Shown piece after piece: positions 7,774-16,107 of a DNA stretch of 64,000 bases. The stretch spans positions 1,612,001-1,676,000 of the forward strand of contig NC_014963.1 of NCBI RefSeq assembly GCF_000179915.2, in the 5' to 3' direction. Source of the DNA: Terriglobus saanensis SP1PR4 (GTDB lineage: Bacteria > Acidobacteriota > Terriglobia > Terriglobales > Acidobacteriaceae). Below the pieces are notes generated by a model. It saw nothing but the letters and a program-made list of their open reading frames with translations. It did not search any database and had not been told where the DNA came from. Position numbers and translations under genes: made by a program. Within the stretch, counting starts at the first letter, position 1. The number at the start of each line of letters is the position of its first letter.

Positions 7774-8636
7774 AGCGCCTGCTGCTTCTCCTGCCTTTGC
7801 TGCTGACGGCCTGCGATCCTCCTCGTTCCTCCCGCCTCACAATCGCCTGTAAGAACTTCACGGAGCAGGTGCTGCTGGGGGAGCTTCTGGCGCAGGAGGT
7901 CGAGGCCGAGGGAGAGCCGGTGGACCGGCGCTTCTACCTGGCCGGATCGTATATCGCGCATCAGGCCCTGACGTCGGGCCGGATCGACGCGTACGTGGAG
8001 TATTCGGGGACATCGCTGACGGCGATTCTGAAGCAGCCGCTGGACCGAGACCCGGCGCGGACGCTTTCCACGATACGAAATATCTACGAACGGAAGTTCC
8101 ACATCACGGTCGCGCCGTCTCTTGGATTCGAAGACACTTTCGCCATGATCGTGCGATCGGACGATCCGCGATTTTTCGCAGTGCGAAATCTTACCCAGCT
8201 TGCACCCATGGCGAACTCCCTGCGTCTTGGGACGGGGTACGAGTTCCAATCCCGTGCGGACGGTCTGCCTGCTTTGCAGGCGGTCTACCATCTCGACTTC
8301 AACGACCGGCCGCGCGTGATGGACCTGGGGCTGTTGTACCGGTCGATGGCGGCGAAGCAGGTGGATATCGTCTCCGGTAATTCGACGGACGGGGCAATTA
8401 TTGCGATGCACCTTCGCGTGCTCCAGGACGATCTGCACGCCTTTCCGCCGTATGAAGCCGTGCCGCTGGTGCGCGACGATGCGTTGCGGGAGCATCCTGC
8501 GCTGGGGAGGGCTCTAAAAAGGCTTGCCGGACAGATTTCGGCAGACGAAATGCAATCACTGAATCACGAGGTGGATGGAAACCATCGCGATCCCGCCGAG
8601 GTGGTCCGCGACTTTCGACGCCAGAAACATCTTTAG
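7770..8636 (+). CDS. Glycine betaine/choline-type substrate-binding lipoprotein
   Basis: A 288-residue periplasmic solute receptor. The signal peptide ends in a lipobox (LLTAC, Cys about 15), so it should be a membrane-anchored lipoprotein. The OpuAC fold is recognisable from IACKNFTEQVLLGELLAQ, YVEYSGTSLTAIL and the SGNSTDGAI hinge segment. Ligands of this family are glycine betaine, choline, carnitine and similar quaternary amines; the specific one cannot be read. It completes the ATPase-permease-receptor set by a four-base overlap with the permease. Confidence 0.9.
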   Translation: MKRLLLLLPLLLTACDPPRSSRLTIACKNFTEQVLLGELLAQEVEAEGEPVDRRFYLAGSYIAHQALTSGRIDAYVEYSGTSLTAILKQPLDRDPARTLSTIRNIYERKFHITVAPSLGFEDTFAMIVRSDDPRFFAVRNLTQLAPMANSLRLGTGYEFQSRADGLPALQAVYHLDFNDRPRVMDLGLLYRSMAAKQVDIVSGNSTDGAIIAMHLRVLQDDLHAFPPYEAVPLVRDDALREHPALGRALKRLAGQISADEMQSLNHEVDGNHRDPAEVVRDFRRQKHL

Positions 8637-8675
8637 CTCGCGCCCTTCGCATCCCATCTCCCGAGGAGAAGGTTC

Positions 8676-9188
8676 ATGAGCGAGAAAGACTACAGCGGCA
8701 AAGAGGGCTTGAAGAAGATTGCGGAACTGGTGAAGGGAATCAAGTTCACCATGCTGACGACCGTCCTGGAGGACGGCACGCTGCACGCGCGTCCCATGGC
8801 GACGCAGGACCTTGAGGAAGACAGCTTTGATGGGAATATCTATTTCGTGGCGCGGGGCGATTCGCCCAAGGCCGAGGAGATCCGCGAGGACCAGAATGTG
8901 CTCCTGAGCTACTCCGACGCGGACGATGGCAAGTTCATCTCAGTTCAGGGCGTGGCGTCACTCTCGAAGGACAAGGCACTGATTCACAAGTACTGGAACG
9001 CTTCCTACAAAGCCTGGTTTCCCGAAGGCGAGAACGATCCAGCCGTCACGGTGATCAAAGTGAAGGTGACTGGAGCTCAGTACTGGGAAGCTAATTCCAG
9101 CAGGATTGTGCGTCTGGGACAGATCGCGATCGCCGCGATCACGGGTGGGAAGACGGATGTCGGCGATGCGGGAAAGATTGCTGTTTAG
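8676..9188 (+). CDS. General stress protein 26-like flavin-binding protein
   Basis: A 170-residue split-barrel protein of the pyridoxamine 5'-phosphate oxidase superfamily (GSP26 type), cytoplasmic and probably binding FMN or a similar cofactor. Typical segments are IKFTMLTTVLEDGTLHARPM at the start, YFVARGDSPKAEEI and KYWNASYKAWFPEGENDP. Such proteins are linked to general and osmotic stress. It sits 39 bases after the osmoprotectant receptor with a good AGGAGAAGG site, so it may be cotranscribed. Its end faces the convergent PepSY gene across two bases. Confidence 0.85.
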   Translation: MSEKDYSGKEGLKKIAELVKGIKFTMLTTVLEDGTLHARPMATQDLEEDSFDGNIYFVARGDSPKAEEIREDQNVLLSYSDADDGKFISVQGVASLSKDKALIHKYWNASYKAWFPEGENDPAVTVIKVKVTGAQYWEANSSRIVRLGQIAIAAITGGKTDVGDAGKIAV

Positions 9189-9190
9189 CG

Positions 9191-9832
9191 CTACGGTACA
9201 AAGCAGCGATACATTACGACGATTACGATAGCTCCCACCGCGGCGACGACAAGTCCCGCGGTGCGGCGTTTGTAGAGGAAGAAGATCAGGGCAAAGCCTG
9301 AGAGCGAAACCAGGACGAGCAGGACTGCGGAGACATCGATGACCCATCCCCAGGTCTTGCCCGTATCGCGGCCCTTGTGGAGATCGTTCATCACGGCGAC
9401 GAAGCCGTTGCGGACTTCGACGAGTTCGTACTTGCCGGTGGCGCGCGTGATGCCCGCATCGGCAGAGTAGCCGGGGCCTTTGAAGGAGACGGTGATCTGG
9501 TTGTCTTCGGTGCGGAAGTCCGACATGGCTCCACGGACGTGATGCACGTTGCGGATCTGTTCCACGATCCGCAGTTCATCCGGTTTGGCCAGAAGCGCCA
9601 AAGGCATATTGCCCGTGCTGGTGACGGTCCGTTGTTGGCCATCGAACCATTCCGTGTGATTGAGGGTGAGGCCGGTGACGGAGAAGAAGAGCACGAGGGC
9701 GAACGAGACCATCGACAGGTAGATATGCAGCCAGCGAGAGACGACCGCCGTCTTGCGGCGCACGATCGCGCCCCGCGTAGGTGGGTTTCTCGGTCTGGCT
9801 GCAACCTTCGGTGGAGTCTCGGTCTCGGCCAC
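9191..9832 (-). CDS. PepSY-type membrane protein
   Basis: A 213-residue inner-membrane protein: a cytoplasmic Arg/Pro-rich start, a membrane segment (WLHIYLSMVSFALVLFFSV), the conserved GLTLNHTEWF stretch, a periplasmic PepSY-like region, and two C-terminal hydrophobic segments. The GTG at 9832 is chosen because the residues upstream in frame are the out-of-frame end of the apbE gene, whose stop codon lies one base before. Related proteins accompany ApbE and DUF2271 in extracytosolic flavin/electron-transfer loci. This is the last gene of the EF-hand-ApbE-PepSY operon. No D-x-x-T-G-A-T-type flavinylation motif is seen in it. Confidence 0.75.
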   Translation of the reverse strand: MAETETPPKVAARPRNPPTRGAIVRRKTAVVSRWLHIYLSMVSFALVLFFSVTGLTLNHTEWFDGQQRTVTSTGNMPLALLAKPDELRIVEQIRNVHHVRGAMSDFRTEDNQITVSFKGPGYSADAGITRATGKYELVEVRNGFVAVMNDLHKGRDTGKTWGWVIDVSAVLLVLVSLSGFALIFFLYKRRTAGLVVAAVGAIVIVVMYRCFVP

Positions 9833-9833
9833 G

Positions 9834-11423
9834 CTATTTCTTTCTGTAGGCGAGCGTGAGCGCGCCCATTTCGGTTCCGGCGGCCAGCGTTGCCTGCTGC
9901 GGCTTGGCGTTGAAATCCATCTCCTGCCGCTGGATCTCGTAGGTGCCGTGTTCGCGGGTGACTTCCACGCAGATGGTGTACTTGCCAGCCTGGACGAGCT
10001 TGCCGTCGTTGTCCTTGCCATCCCACTTGAGGGTGTAGGTTCCGGGAGCGCGTGTGGCGGAGCTGACGGTCTTGGAGAGATCGCTGCCTTCGGCCATGCT
10101 GCGCACCTGGTCGTCGCGATACCAGCTCTTCAGGTCCGGCAGCCAGCGCGGCTTTTGAAGCCAGAGGGCCAGGGTGCGGACAGGGAAGTGGTCCTTGTCT
10201 TCCACCCAGACGGCGACGTAGGGACGGCGGTAGCGCGGGCTGTCGATGCGTGCAAGCTCGAGCTGGATCATCAGTTCAAAGCTCTGGTTCCATGCTGCAC
10301 TGGATGGGGCTGCAGACTTGCCGTGCGCGGCAACGTAGGCGACTTCCAGAACGGAGTTCGTCTGATACTCCGACCAGTTCCTGCTGGCGATGCGGGTTCC
10401 GTCACGCGTGACGAGGAGATAGGCGACGCCGGGCGTCTTTGCTGCGAGTGCGGCGGACTCCTCCGGCTGCAGGACACTGAAGGCGGTCGCGAGGGCTCCG
10501 GCGGTTTCGGCGTCGTGGGCGATGACGGTCGACGAGAGGATATGTCCGGCGGGCTGGGCGGTGCGGGGATCGACGATGTGCGAGAACTGCGGCACGAATT
10601 GGGGCGCACCGAGGTTGGAAGTGAGGTCGAAGCCGCGACGATAGGATCCGCTGGTGGCGACGGCCCGGTCGGTGACGATCACCTGATCCATGGCGGCTTC
10701 GGTCTCGGCGTGGGCTGCGGGATTTGCGATGTCCACGATCTGCGTCATGTCTCCGCGCGCCACGATGTCGCCGCCGATGTTCAGCATGACGCCCCTGGCT
10801 CCCGAGGCCAGGGCTGCATCGGCTGCATCGCTGGCGATGAGGCTCTTGGCAAAGGATGCGAGCGCGAGCGGAGCATCGCTGAGGCGGGTGGCGGTTCCGT
10901 TTGTGCGATCCAGAGTCCAGTGCGGCTGCTGCATGGCGACGACGGCGCGGCGGATTTCTGTGTCTGTGGGCGTGCGGCCTTCCGCGGTGGCCTCTTTCCA
11001 GACGCGCGCGGCGGTTTCTGCGGAGGCGTCCAGAGCGCCGTTGGTGCGATCACGCCATGTGTCGAAGGCGACGAGGACACGCATCAGTTCGGGCGAAACT
11101 TTTTCGGTGGTGCCACGAGTTGCCGCCCAGCGGCTGAGTTCACTTTGCGGGTTCCACGCGCTCAGGACGCTGGTTCGCGAGTCCAGGACCGCGAGCAGGG
11201 CTGTCTCTGCACGCTGCGCGGAGACCTTGTCAGAGGCGCGGAGTGTGACTTCCATGGAAGTGCCGAGGACGTTCTCGTGATGGAAGGTCCAGGCGTGGGT
11301 GGTGGCTTGCTCGGCGGCAGGTTGGGGTGTCGGGGCGGAGAGTGCGACGGGCGCAGATGCTGCCGTCAGGGAAGCGGAGACGGAGGCGATCGAGCGAATG
11401 ATTTTGCGTGAGATTCGAGCCAT
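9834..11423 (-). CDS. FAD:protein FMN transferase (ApbE) fused to DUF2271
   Basis: A 529-residue exported protein. After a signal peptide, residues about 45-345 form an ApbE/Ftp domain, which transfers FMN from FAD to Ser/Thr of extracytosolic proteins. Signatures are MLNIGGDI (213-220), ATSGSYRRGF (256-265), SHIVDPRTAQPA (281-292) and the metal-site segment DAETAGALATAF with D304/T307. Residues about 370-529 match DUF2271, with WVEDKDHFPVRTLALW and GTYTLKWDGKDNDGK. Both domains usually occur as separate neighbours in flavinylation loci, so this is a natural fusion. It lies 2 bases after the EF-hand gene's stop and 1 base before the PepSY start. The acceptor protein is not obvious here. Confidence 0.88.
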   Translation of the reverse strand: MARISRKIIRSIASVSASLTAASAPVALSAPTPQPAAEQATTHAWTFHHENVLGTSMEVTLRASDKVSAQRAETALLAVLDSRTSVLSAWNPQSELSRWAATRGTTEKVSPELMRVLVAFDTWRDRTNGALDASAETAARVWKEATAEGRTPTDTEIRRAVVAMQQPHWTLDRTNGTATRLSDAPLALASFAKSLIASDAADAALASGARGVMLNIGGDIVARGDMTQIVDIANPAAHAETEAAMDQVIVTDRAVATSGSYRRGFDLTSNLGAPQFVPQFSHIVDPRTAQPAGHILSSTVIAHDAETAGALATAFSVLQPEESAALAAKTPGVAYLLVTRDGTRIASRNWSEYQTNSVLEVAYVAAHGKSAAPSSAAWNQSFELMIQLELARIDSPRYRRPYVAVWVEDKDHFPVRTLALWLQKPRWLPDLKSWYRDDQVRSMAEGSDLSKTVSSATRAPGTYTLKWDGKDNDGKLVQAGKYTICVEVTREHGTYEIQRQEMDFNAKPQQATLAAGTEMGALTLAYRKK

Positions 11424-11425
11424 TT

Positions 11426-12247
11426 CTACTGCTTCTCCTGTGCGTTGGGGCGGGGTGCGCGGGGCTGCGAGTTATCCGCATTGGCGAAGAAGACCAGAAT
11501 CTCGTCCATGGTCAGAAAACCGTCGCCGTTGGTGTCGTACTTCTCAAACTGCGCCTGCATGCGGTCGGGGGCTTCGGCCTTCGAGATCTTACCGTCCTTA
11601 TTGGTGTCCCACTCTTCCAGCAGATGGAGGGCGCGGGCCTTCGGGTCGACCTTGGGGCGCATTTCATTTGGGGAGATGGTGCCGTCATTGTTTACGTCAA
11701 GGGTTTTCAACGAGACGGACGCCTGCTTGATCTCTTCGGCGGAGAGAGTGCCGTCGTGGTCGAGATCGATTGCGTTCACGAGGAGATCCCCGCGCAGAGC
11801 CGGGTTCTGCCCGGGTGCCATCGGCCTGCCCGTCGGTGCGGTTTGAGACGAGGCCATGGCCCGGATCTCGGTCGCAGTGAGACGGCCATTGTGGTCGGTG
11901 TCCGCGCGATCCATCAGGCGCTGCATGCGTTCGGGGAGTTCATCCCTGGTTAGTTCGCCGTCGCCGTTCTTGTCGAAGGCCATCAGGCGCTGTACCTGCT
12001 CGTCCGGCGTCGCACCACCCACGGGTTCCTTGGGCGAATACTCCTCTGCGGAGAAAATACCGTCGTGATTGGCGTCCAGAGTCAGTAAGGCGGTGGGAGC
12101 GGCCAGGATCTCAGATTCGGAGAGGGAGCCGTCGTGATTGGTATCTAAAGCCAGCAAAACGGGCCTTGGAGGCTGGGTCTGCTGCTGAGCGAGCGCGGCA
12201 CTCCCAAGGAGGACTGGAAGAAGAACAAGGGACCTCATGTTTTGCAT
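11426..12247 (-). CDS. Secreted eight-EF-hand calcium-binding protein
   Basis: A 273-residue protein with a signal peptide (first about 20 residues) and eight EF-hand loops of the form D-x-[DN]-x-[DN]-G, for example DTNHDGSLSESE, DANHDGIFSAEE, DKNGDGELTRDE, DTDHNGRLTATE and DTNGDGFLTMDE. It should bind several Ca2+ ions outside the cytoplasm. It leads the ApbE-DUF2271/PepSY operon, so it may be a structural or sensing partner of that redox system. The start could be the ATG at 12247 or an in-frame ATG at 12238; neither has a strong ribosome site. Confidence 0.85.
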   Translation of the reverse strand: MQNMRSLVLLPVLLGSAALAQQQTQPPRPVLLALDTNHDGSLSESEILAAPTALLTLDANHDGIFSAEEYSPKEPVGGATPDEQVQRLMAFDKNGDGELTRDELPERMQRLMDRADTDHNGRLTATEIRAMASSQTAPTGRPMAPGQNPALRGDLLVNAIDLDHDGTLSAEEIKQASVSLKTLDVNNDGTISPNEMRPKVDPKARALHLLEEWDTNKDGKISKAEAPDRMQAQFEKYDTNGDGFLTMDEILVFFANADNSQPRAPRPNAQEKQ

Positions 12248-12287
12248 AACTATCCGTAATCGAGAGTGGGACGGTGTGTCCTCCCTC

Positions 12288-12316
12288 TTTATAGGACAAA
12301 TTTGGTCCTATATCAA
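12288..12316 (-). promoter_or_regulatory. Sigma70-type promoter with embedded operator for the EF-hand/ApbE operon
   Basis: Read on the minus strand: -35 TTGATA (12316-12311), a 17-base spacer, -10 TATAAA (12293-12288). A perfect inverted repeat TATAGGAC-N7-GTCCTATA (12290-12312) fills the spacer and overlaps both boxes, the expected place for a repressor. The regulator is not encoded nearby in recognisable form. Confidence 0.75.
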
Positions 12317-12325
12317 GTCCGGGAC

Positions 12326-12982
12326 TTATGAGGGAGGCATACCTTCGATGACGGTGACCCCGGCGGGTGCAACAAACTCGAAGTCGGCATCGTTCAGAGG
12401 AACGTTTTCCTGAAGATTGGTGAAGGAAAATTCCGTGATGGAGCCGTCCGCGTCTTCGATCTTCAGGCCGGTTAGGATGCCGGTGGGGGTGTTGCAGGCG
12501 AGGGTCATCGCGTTGATGCGCTGCTCCATGCCTTTAGGTACTCCCTTGATCTTCGCCGAGTTCTGCGAGCTCTCAATTGTCAGGTTCGTGAGTTCCTTTT
12601 CGATCTTGAGACGTCCGAGGAGGAAGCGCAGGGGGGAGCGGAGATCGTCAAGCTGCTTGGCCGCCACGCGCTGCGCCTGGGGATCGCCGGGGGTGTAGAA
12701 CCAGGCGTATTTGCTATTCAGAATGAAGACCTTACCGGCAGGCGAGGCGTAGTTCCAGCGCATGCGTCCGGGTTTCTTCAGGAGCAGGGTCCCGGTTTCT
12801 ACGCGCGTCTGCCCCATACCGGAGTAGCGCTCTGTGTAGTCGAGCTTAAGAGAAGTCAGATGGTTGTAGTGCGCGTCGACCCGGCCTGCAATCTCATGCA
12901 GGTCGGGCGACTGGGCGCAAAGAAGAGGAGAGATCGCCAAAAAAGCGCAAAAGAGCCATAGACTTCGCACTTTTTCTTTCAT
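12326..12982 (-). CDS. lolA: Outer-membrane lipoprotein carrier-like protein (LolA)
   Basis: A 218-residue periplasmic protein of the LolA/LolB fold, which shuttles lipoproteins from the inner to the outer membrane. A signal peptide ends around SPLLCAQ. The family pattern follows: LDYTERYSG, TGTLLLKKPGRMRWNYASPAGKVFI, then the YAWFYTPGD strand. It lies 12 bases downstream of the pilin gene and is probably cotranscribed. Acidobacteriota often encode more than one LolA-like protein, so the specific client is uncertain. Confidence 0.83.
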   Translation of the reverse strand: MKEKVRSLWLFCAFLAISPLLCAQSPDLHEIAGRVDAHYNHLTSLKLDYTERYSGMGQTRVETGTLLLKKPGRMRWNYASPAGKVFILNSKYAWFYTPGDPQAQRVAAKQLDDLRSPLRFLLGRLKIEKELTNLTIESSQNSAKIKGVPKGMEQRINAMTLACNTPTGILTGLKIEDADGSITEFSFTNLQENVPLNDADFEFVAPAGVTVIEGMPPS

Positions 12983-12994
12983 GATCGGACCTTC

Positions 12995-13501
12995 TTACTG
13001 GATCGACTGCGTGCAGGCTGTCCCGCCCTTGGGGTCGGACTTGATCTGGCCGCCATCGTCGGAGCAGAAACCACGGTCGCCGGATTTGCCTACGGCTTCA
13101 GGGACGGCGGTGATCTGGTAGGAGGTGAACTGGTCCGTATTGTTGACCGTGACCTTGGTGCAGTTGGTGAGAGCGAAGACGTATCCGGCCTTGTGGCCGC
13201 TGGCGAGATCGGAGGGGATGAGGCCGGCAGCGGTCGGTCCGGGGGTGGCAGTCTGTTCGCCGCCAAGAGAGGAGAGTGAGCAGGCAAAGCCGTTCTGCGG
13301 GTACATGGAGGAGTACTGGAGTTGAGCTCCCACGATGGCCTTGATGGACTGGATGGCAGAGGTTTCGTTGCCCTGGCGGCGGATACGCGTGATGTTCGGG
13401 ATGGCGAACGTCGCGATGATGATGATGATGGACATGACGATGAGCAGCTCGATAAGGGTAAAGCCGCGCTCGTTCTTTTGCTGTTGGTTCAGGGTCGTCA
13501 T
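12995..13501 (-). CDS. Type IV pilin/pseudopilin
   Basis: A 168-residue prepilin with a class III leader: a short basic N-terminus, the cleavage site G/FTLIELL (Gly13/Phe14), the invariant Glu5 of the mature form, and a hydrophobic helix that anchors the subunit before assembly. The mature globular part has four cysteines, likely two disulfides. GAGGA lies 8 bases before the ATG. No pilus assembly genes are present here; this may be a stand-alone major pilin (PilA-like) or a type II secretion pseudopilin. It precedes lolA by 12 bases. Confidence 0.88.
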   Translation of the reverse strand: MTTLNQQQKNERGFTLIELLIVMSIIIIIATFAIPNITRIRRQGNETSAIQSIKAIVGAQLQYSSMYPQNGFACSLSSLGGEQTATPGPTAAGLIPSDLASGHKAGYVFALTNCTKVTVNNTDQFTSYQITAVPEAVGKSGDRGFCSDDGGQIKSDPKGGTACTQSIQ

Positions 13502-13716
13502 GTGCCGTGGTCCTCTTCCAGTGAGACGTTTCGTGATTGTGGTTCGACAACAAGAACTTTAGCAGGGCAGAGGATTTGATGCGACAGGGCGACCTCGACT
13601 GTTTCAGCGATTTCCTGTGGGATGCGTGACCAATAGAAGTTGATGCCTGGTTGGGGAGAGCCTTGTCGGGACAGAAACCGCGCGATAGGCTTGAAAAATG
13701 TTACAAGGCAAATCCC

Positions 13717-14634
13717 ATGCATAAGGATTCTCCCGATCTGGGAAGCATAGAGGAAGATGCCCTTAAAGCTTTTAAGAGTGTGCGTGCACGCTTATTCGGG
13801 ATCGCCTATCGCATGCTGGGAAGTGCGGCGGACGCAGAGGACCTTGTGCAGGATGTCTGGCTGCGGTGGCAGACGACGGACCGCAGCGTTGTTCTGGATG
13901 CAGGGGCATTCTTAGCGACGATCACGGTTCGTCTGGCGATCAACGAAGCCCAGTCCGCACGTTCACGCCATGAAACCTATGTGGGCTCGTGGCTTCCCGA
14001 ACCTGTCGATACCAGCGAAGACCCTTATCTTGGAGCTGAACGGGGCGAGGCGCTGGAGTTTGCGGTTTTGTTATTGCTTGAAAAGCTCTCGGCGACGGAG
14101 CGGGCAGCCTATGTGCTTCGTGAAGCGTTCGACTATCCATACCAGCAGATCGCGGAGATTCTGCAGATCACTGAAGCGAATCTCCGCCAGCACGTGAGTC
14201 GTGCGCGTAAGCACATTGCGGATGGACGGCGCGCTTCCGTCGACCTCACCGAGCAACGACGTCTTCTCGGGGCTTTTATTGCAGCCGCTCAAAAAGGAGA
14301 CCTCGCCGCTTTAGAAGAATTATTTGCTGCGGATATTGTCTCCAACGCGGATGGGGGTGGGATCGTACGCGCGGCACGCGCGCCTGTCGAAGGCCGCGAG
14401 CGTGTGGCGAAGTTTATTACGGCGGTTGCGCCGCATTTCTGGAAGGGCGTGGAGGTTGAGTTCATCGAGGCAAACGGCCAGCCGGCTGCTCTGATTGTGC
14501 GTGATGGCAGTGCTGTGGCTCTGGCTATGATCGACGCAACGGCGGAGGGTATTGCGCAGATCCTATGGGTGATGAGACCGAGCAAGTTGATGGGTGTTTC
14601 TCGCCTGTTGCAAGGGCCTCGCGCATTACTGTGA
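13717..14634 (+). CDS. ECF41-type sigma factor with SnoaL-like C-terminal domain
   Basis: A 305-residue extracytoplasmic-function sigma factor. Region 2 contains FGIAYRMLGSAADAEDLVQDVWLRW; region 4 contains LSATERAAYVLREAF and the helix-turn-helix ITEANLRQHVSRARKH. The linker GSWLPEPVD and a NTF2/SnoaL-like C-terminal domain ending MRPSKL (the place of the family's NPDKL motif) mark the ECF41 group, in which that domain takes the role of an anti-sigma factor. The ATG at 13717 is chosen over an in-frame start at 13651. ECF41 genes usually adjoin a carboxymuconolactone decarboxylase, oxidoreductase or epimerase target, and none is next door here. Confidence 0.9.
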   Translation: MHKDSPDLGSIEEDALKAFKSVRARLFGIAYRMLGSAADAEDLVQDVWLRWQTTDRSVVLDAGAFLATITVRLAINEAQSARSRHETYVGSWLPEPVDTSEDPYLGAERGEALEFAVLLLLEKLSATERAAYVLREAFDYPYQQIAEILQITEANLRQHVSRARKHIADGRRASVDLTEQRRLLGAFIAAAQKGDLAALEELFAADIVSNADGGGIVRAARAPVEGRERVAKFITAVAPHFWKGVEVEFIEANGQPAALIVRDGSAVALAMIDATAEGIAQILWVMRPSKLMGVSRLLQGPRALL

Positions 14635-14829
14635 AAGAAGTTGGAGCATGGGTTTTGTTCCAATTGACGTGGAATATTCCTGAAGATTATTCTGCAGGCG
14701 GGCGTGCAGGACGCCTCCCGTCCGCGGACAGGACTGAGTCCACCTGAAGGAATGACCTGATTGGTTTTACGAATCTCCTTTTCGCCCGGCGCAAGCGGAC
14801 CACGGGCTTGATCGCAAAGGAGGTTTGTT

Positions 14830-16098
14830 CTGTCTCATCGCCATCTTCCCGTTCGCCCCAACCTCGACCAACTAAAGCAGCAGGCAAAGGATCTGCTTCG
14901 TCAGATTCGAAGCCAGGACCCTGCAGCTCTTGAGGATTTCAAACAACATTATTCGGGCAAGGTCTCTCCTTCCGATGCCCGGCTCTCCGATGCGCAGTTG
15001 ATTCTGGCGCGCAGTTATGATGCGCCGAGCTGGCCGCGCCTGGTCCTTGCCTGCAAGTTGATAGATGGCATTTGGCTAGACGATCTCGAACTTGTTCGGA
15101 AGATCCTTCTGAAGCATCCACGGTTACTGCATGAAGAGGCGCTGGTTCGAAAGAATAGTAACTGGGGACCTCCCATGAGCTATGCTGCGAATCTTGGGCG
15201 CGACCGGATCATTGAGATGTTGAACGCAATGGGCGCGCGCGATCATGAAGGAGCGCTTGAGCGAGCGACGCTTCAATCTCAGATTGGTACGGCTCGTAAG
15301 CTGCACGCGATGATGCATTCTCCACGGTTGAGGCCTGACGTTTTGGATGGCCCGGCCTATACGTTGAGCGTGTCCGGAACCGCGCTGCTCTTCGAGCTTG
15401 GCGCACGGGTGGAGGACGATCAAGGTAAATCGCTTGCTCCGGTCGCTACGGTTTTGGAGACGGATAGCCGCAAACCAGAGGCCAAGCACCGGATACTGGA
15501 GATGTATGTTCAACACGGATTGAAGTTGCCGGATACGCCGACGATGGCGCTGCATCGCGGGCGGATTGATTTACTCGAAGAGCATCTGCGGCGCGATCCA
15601 CAGATGTTGCGGCGCACGTTTCGCTTTGAGGAGATCTATCCGCCGGAGTTGGGCTGTCATGACGAGGTGCTGGCAACGCATGGGACACCGTTGGCCGGAG
15701 CGACGCTGCTGCATATGTGTGTCGATTACGACGAGATGGAGATCGCCCGCTGGCTGCTGGATCGTGGGATGCCAGTGGATGTGAAAGCCAGTGTGGATGC
15801 GGATGGGTTTGGCGGACATACTGCTCTGTTCGCTACGGTGGTCTCGCAGCCGAACTTATGGATGAACCGGAGTGGACGGCCAGCGACGGCACCGGTCACC
15901 CAATTGTTGTTGGATCATGGTGCGGATGCGAACGTGCGCGCGTCGTTGCGGAAGCAGTTACATCCCGGCTACGGGGAGGAGATCCTGCGGGAGTTTCGCG
16001 ATGTAACCCCGCTCTCGTATGGGGAGAGCTTTCAACGGAAAGAGTTTGTGAATGAAGCTGCTTTGCGTCTGATTGTCGAGCATGGAGGGCATGCGTAA
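14830..16098 (+). CDS. Ankyrin-repeat protein, apparent CTG start
   Basis: A 422-residue ankyrin-type protein, presumably a protein-interaction module; no catalytic domain is seen. Ankyrin-like helices include TPLAGATLLHMCVDYDEMEIARWLL and GGHTALFATV with VTQLLLDHGADANVR. The region before the first in-frame TTG (14998) encodes the conserved N-terminus of this family, LPVRPNLDQLKQQAKDLL, so the TTG is too late. An in-frame TGA at 14809 bounds the frame on the left, and no ATG, GTG or TTG lies in between. AAAGGAGG at 14816-14823 stands 6 bases before CTG 14830 (reading L/M-SHRHLPV). The start is either a true CTG or an ATG changed by mutation or sequencing error. Confidence 0.8.
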   Translation: MSHRHLPVRPNLDQLKQQAKDLLRQIRSQDPAALEDFKQHYSGKVSPSDARLSDAQLILARSYDAPSWPRLVLACKLIDGIWLDDLELVRKILLKHPRLLHEEALVRKNSNWGPPMSYAANLGRDRIIEMLNAMGARDHEGALERATLQSQIGTARKLHAMMHSPRLRPDVLDGPAYTLSVSGTALLFELGARVEDDQGKSLAPVATVLETDSRKPEAKHRILEMYVQHGLKLPDTPTMALHRGRIDLLEEHLRRDPQMLRRTFRFEEIYPPELGCHDEVLATHGTPLAGATLLHMCVDYDEMEIARWLLDRGMPVDVKASVDADGFGGHTALFATVVSQPNLWMNRSGRPATAPVTQLLLDHGADANVRASLRKQLHPGYGEEILREFRDVTPLSYGESFQRKEFVNEAALRLIVEHGGHA

Positions 16099-16107
16099 GA
16101 GCTGCGG

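Noticed and set aside
9753-11411. 552-codon plus-strand frame opposite apbE
   Set aside because: Shadow of the ApbE-DUF2271 gene: Gly/Asp-rich low-complexity translation and no motif.
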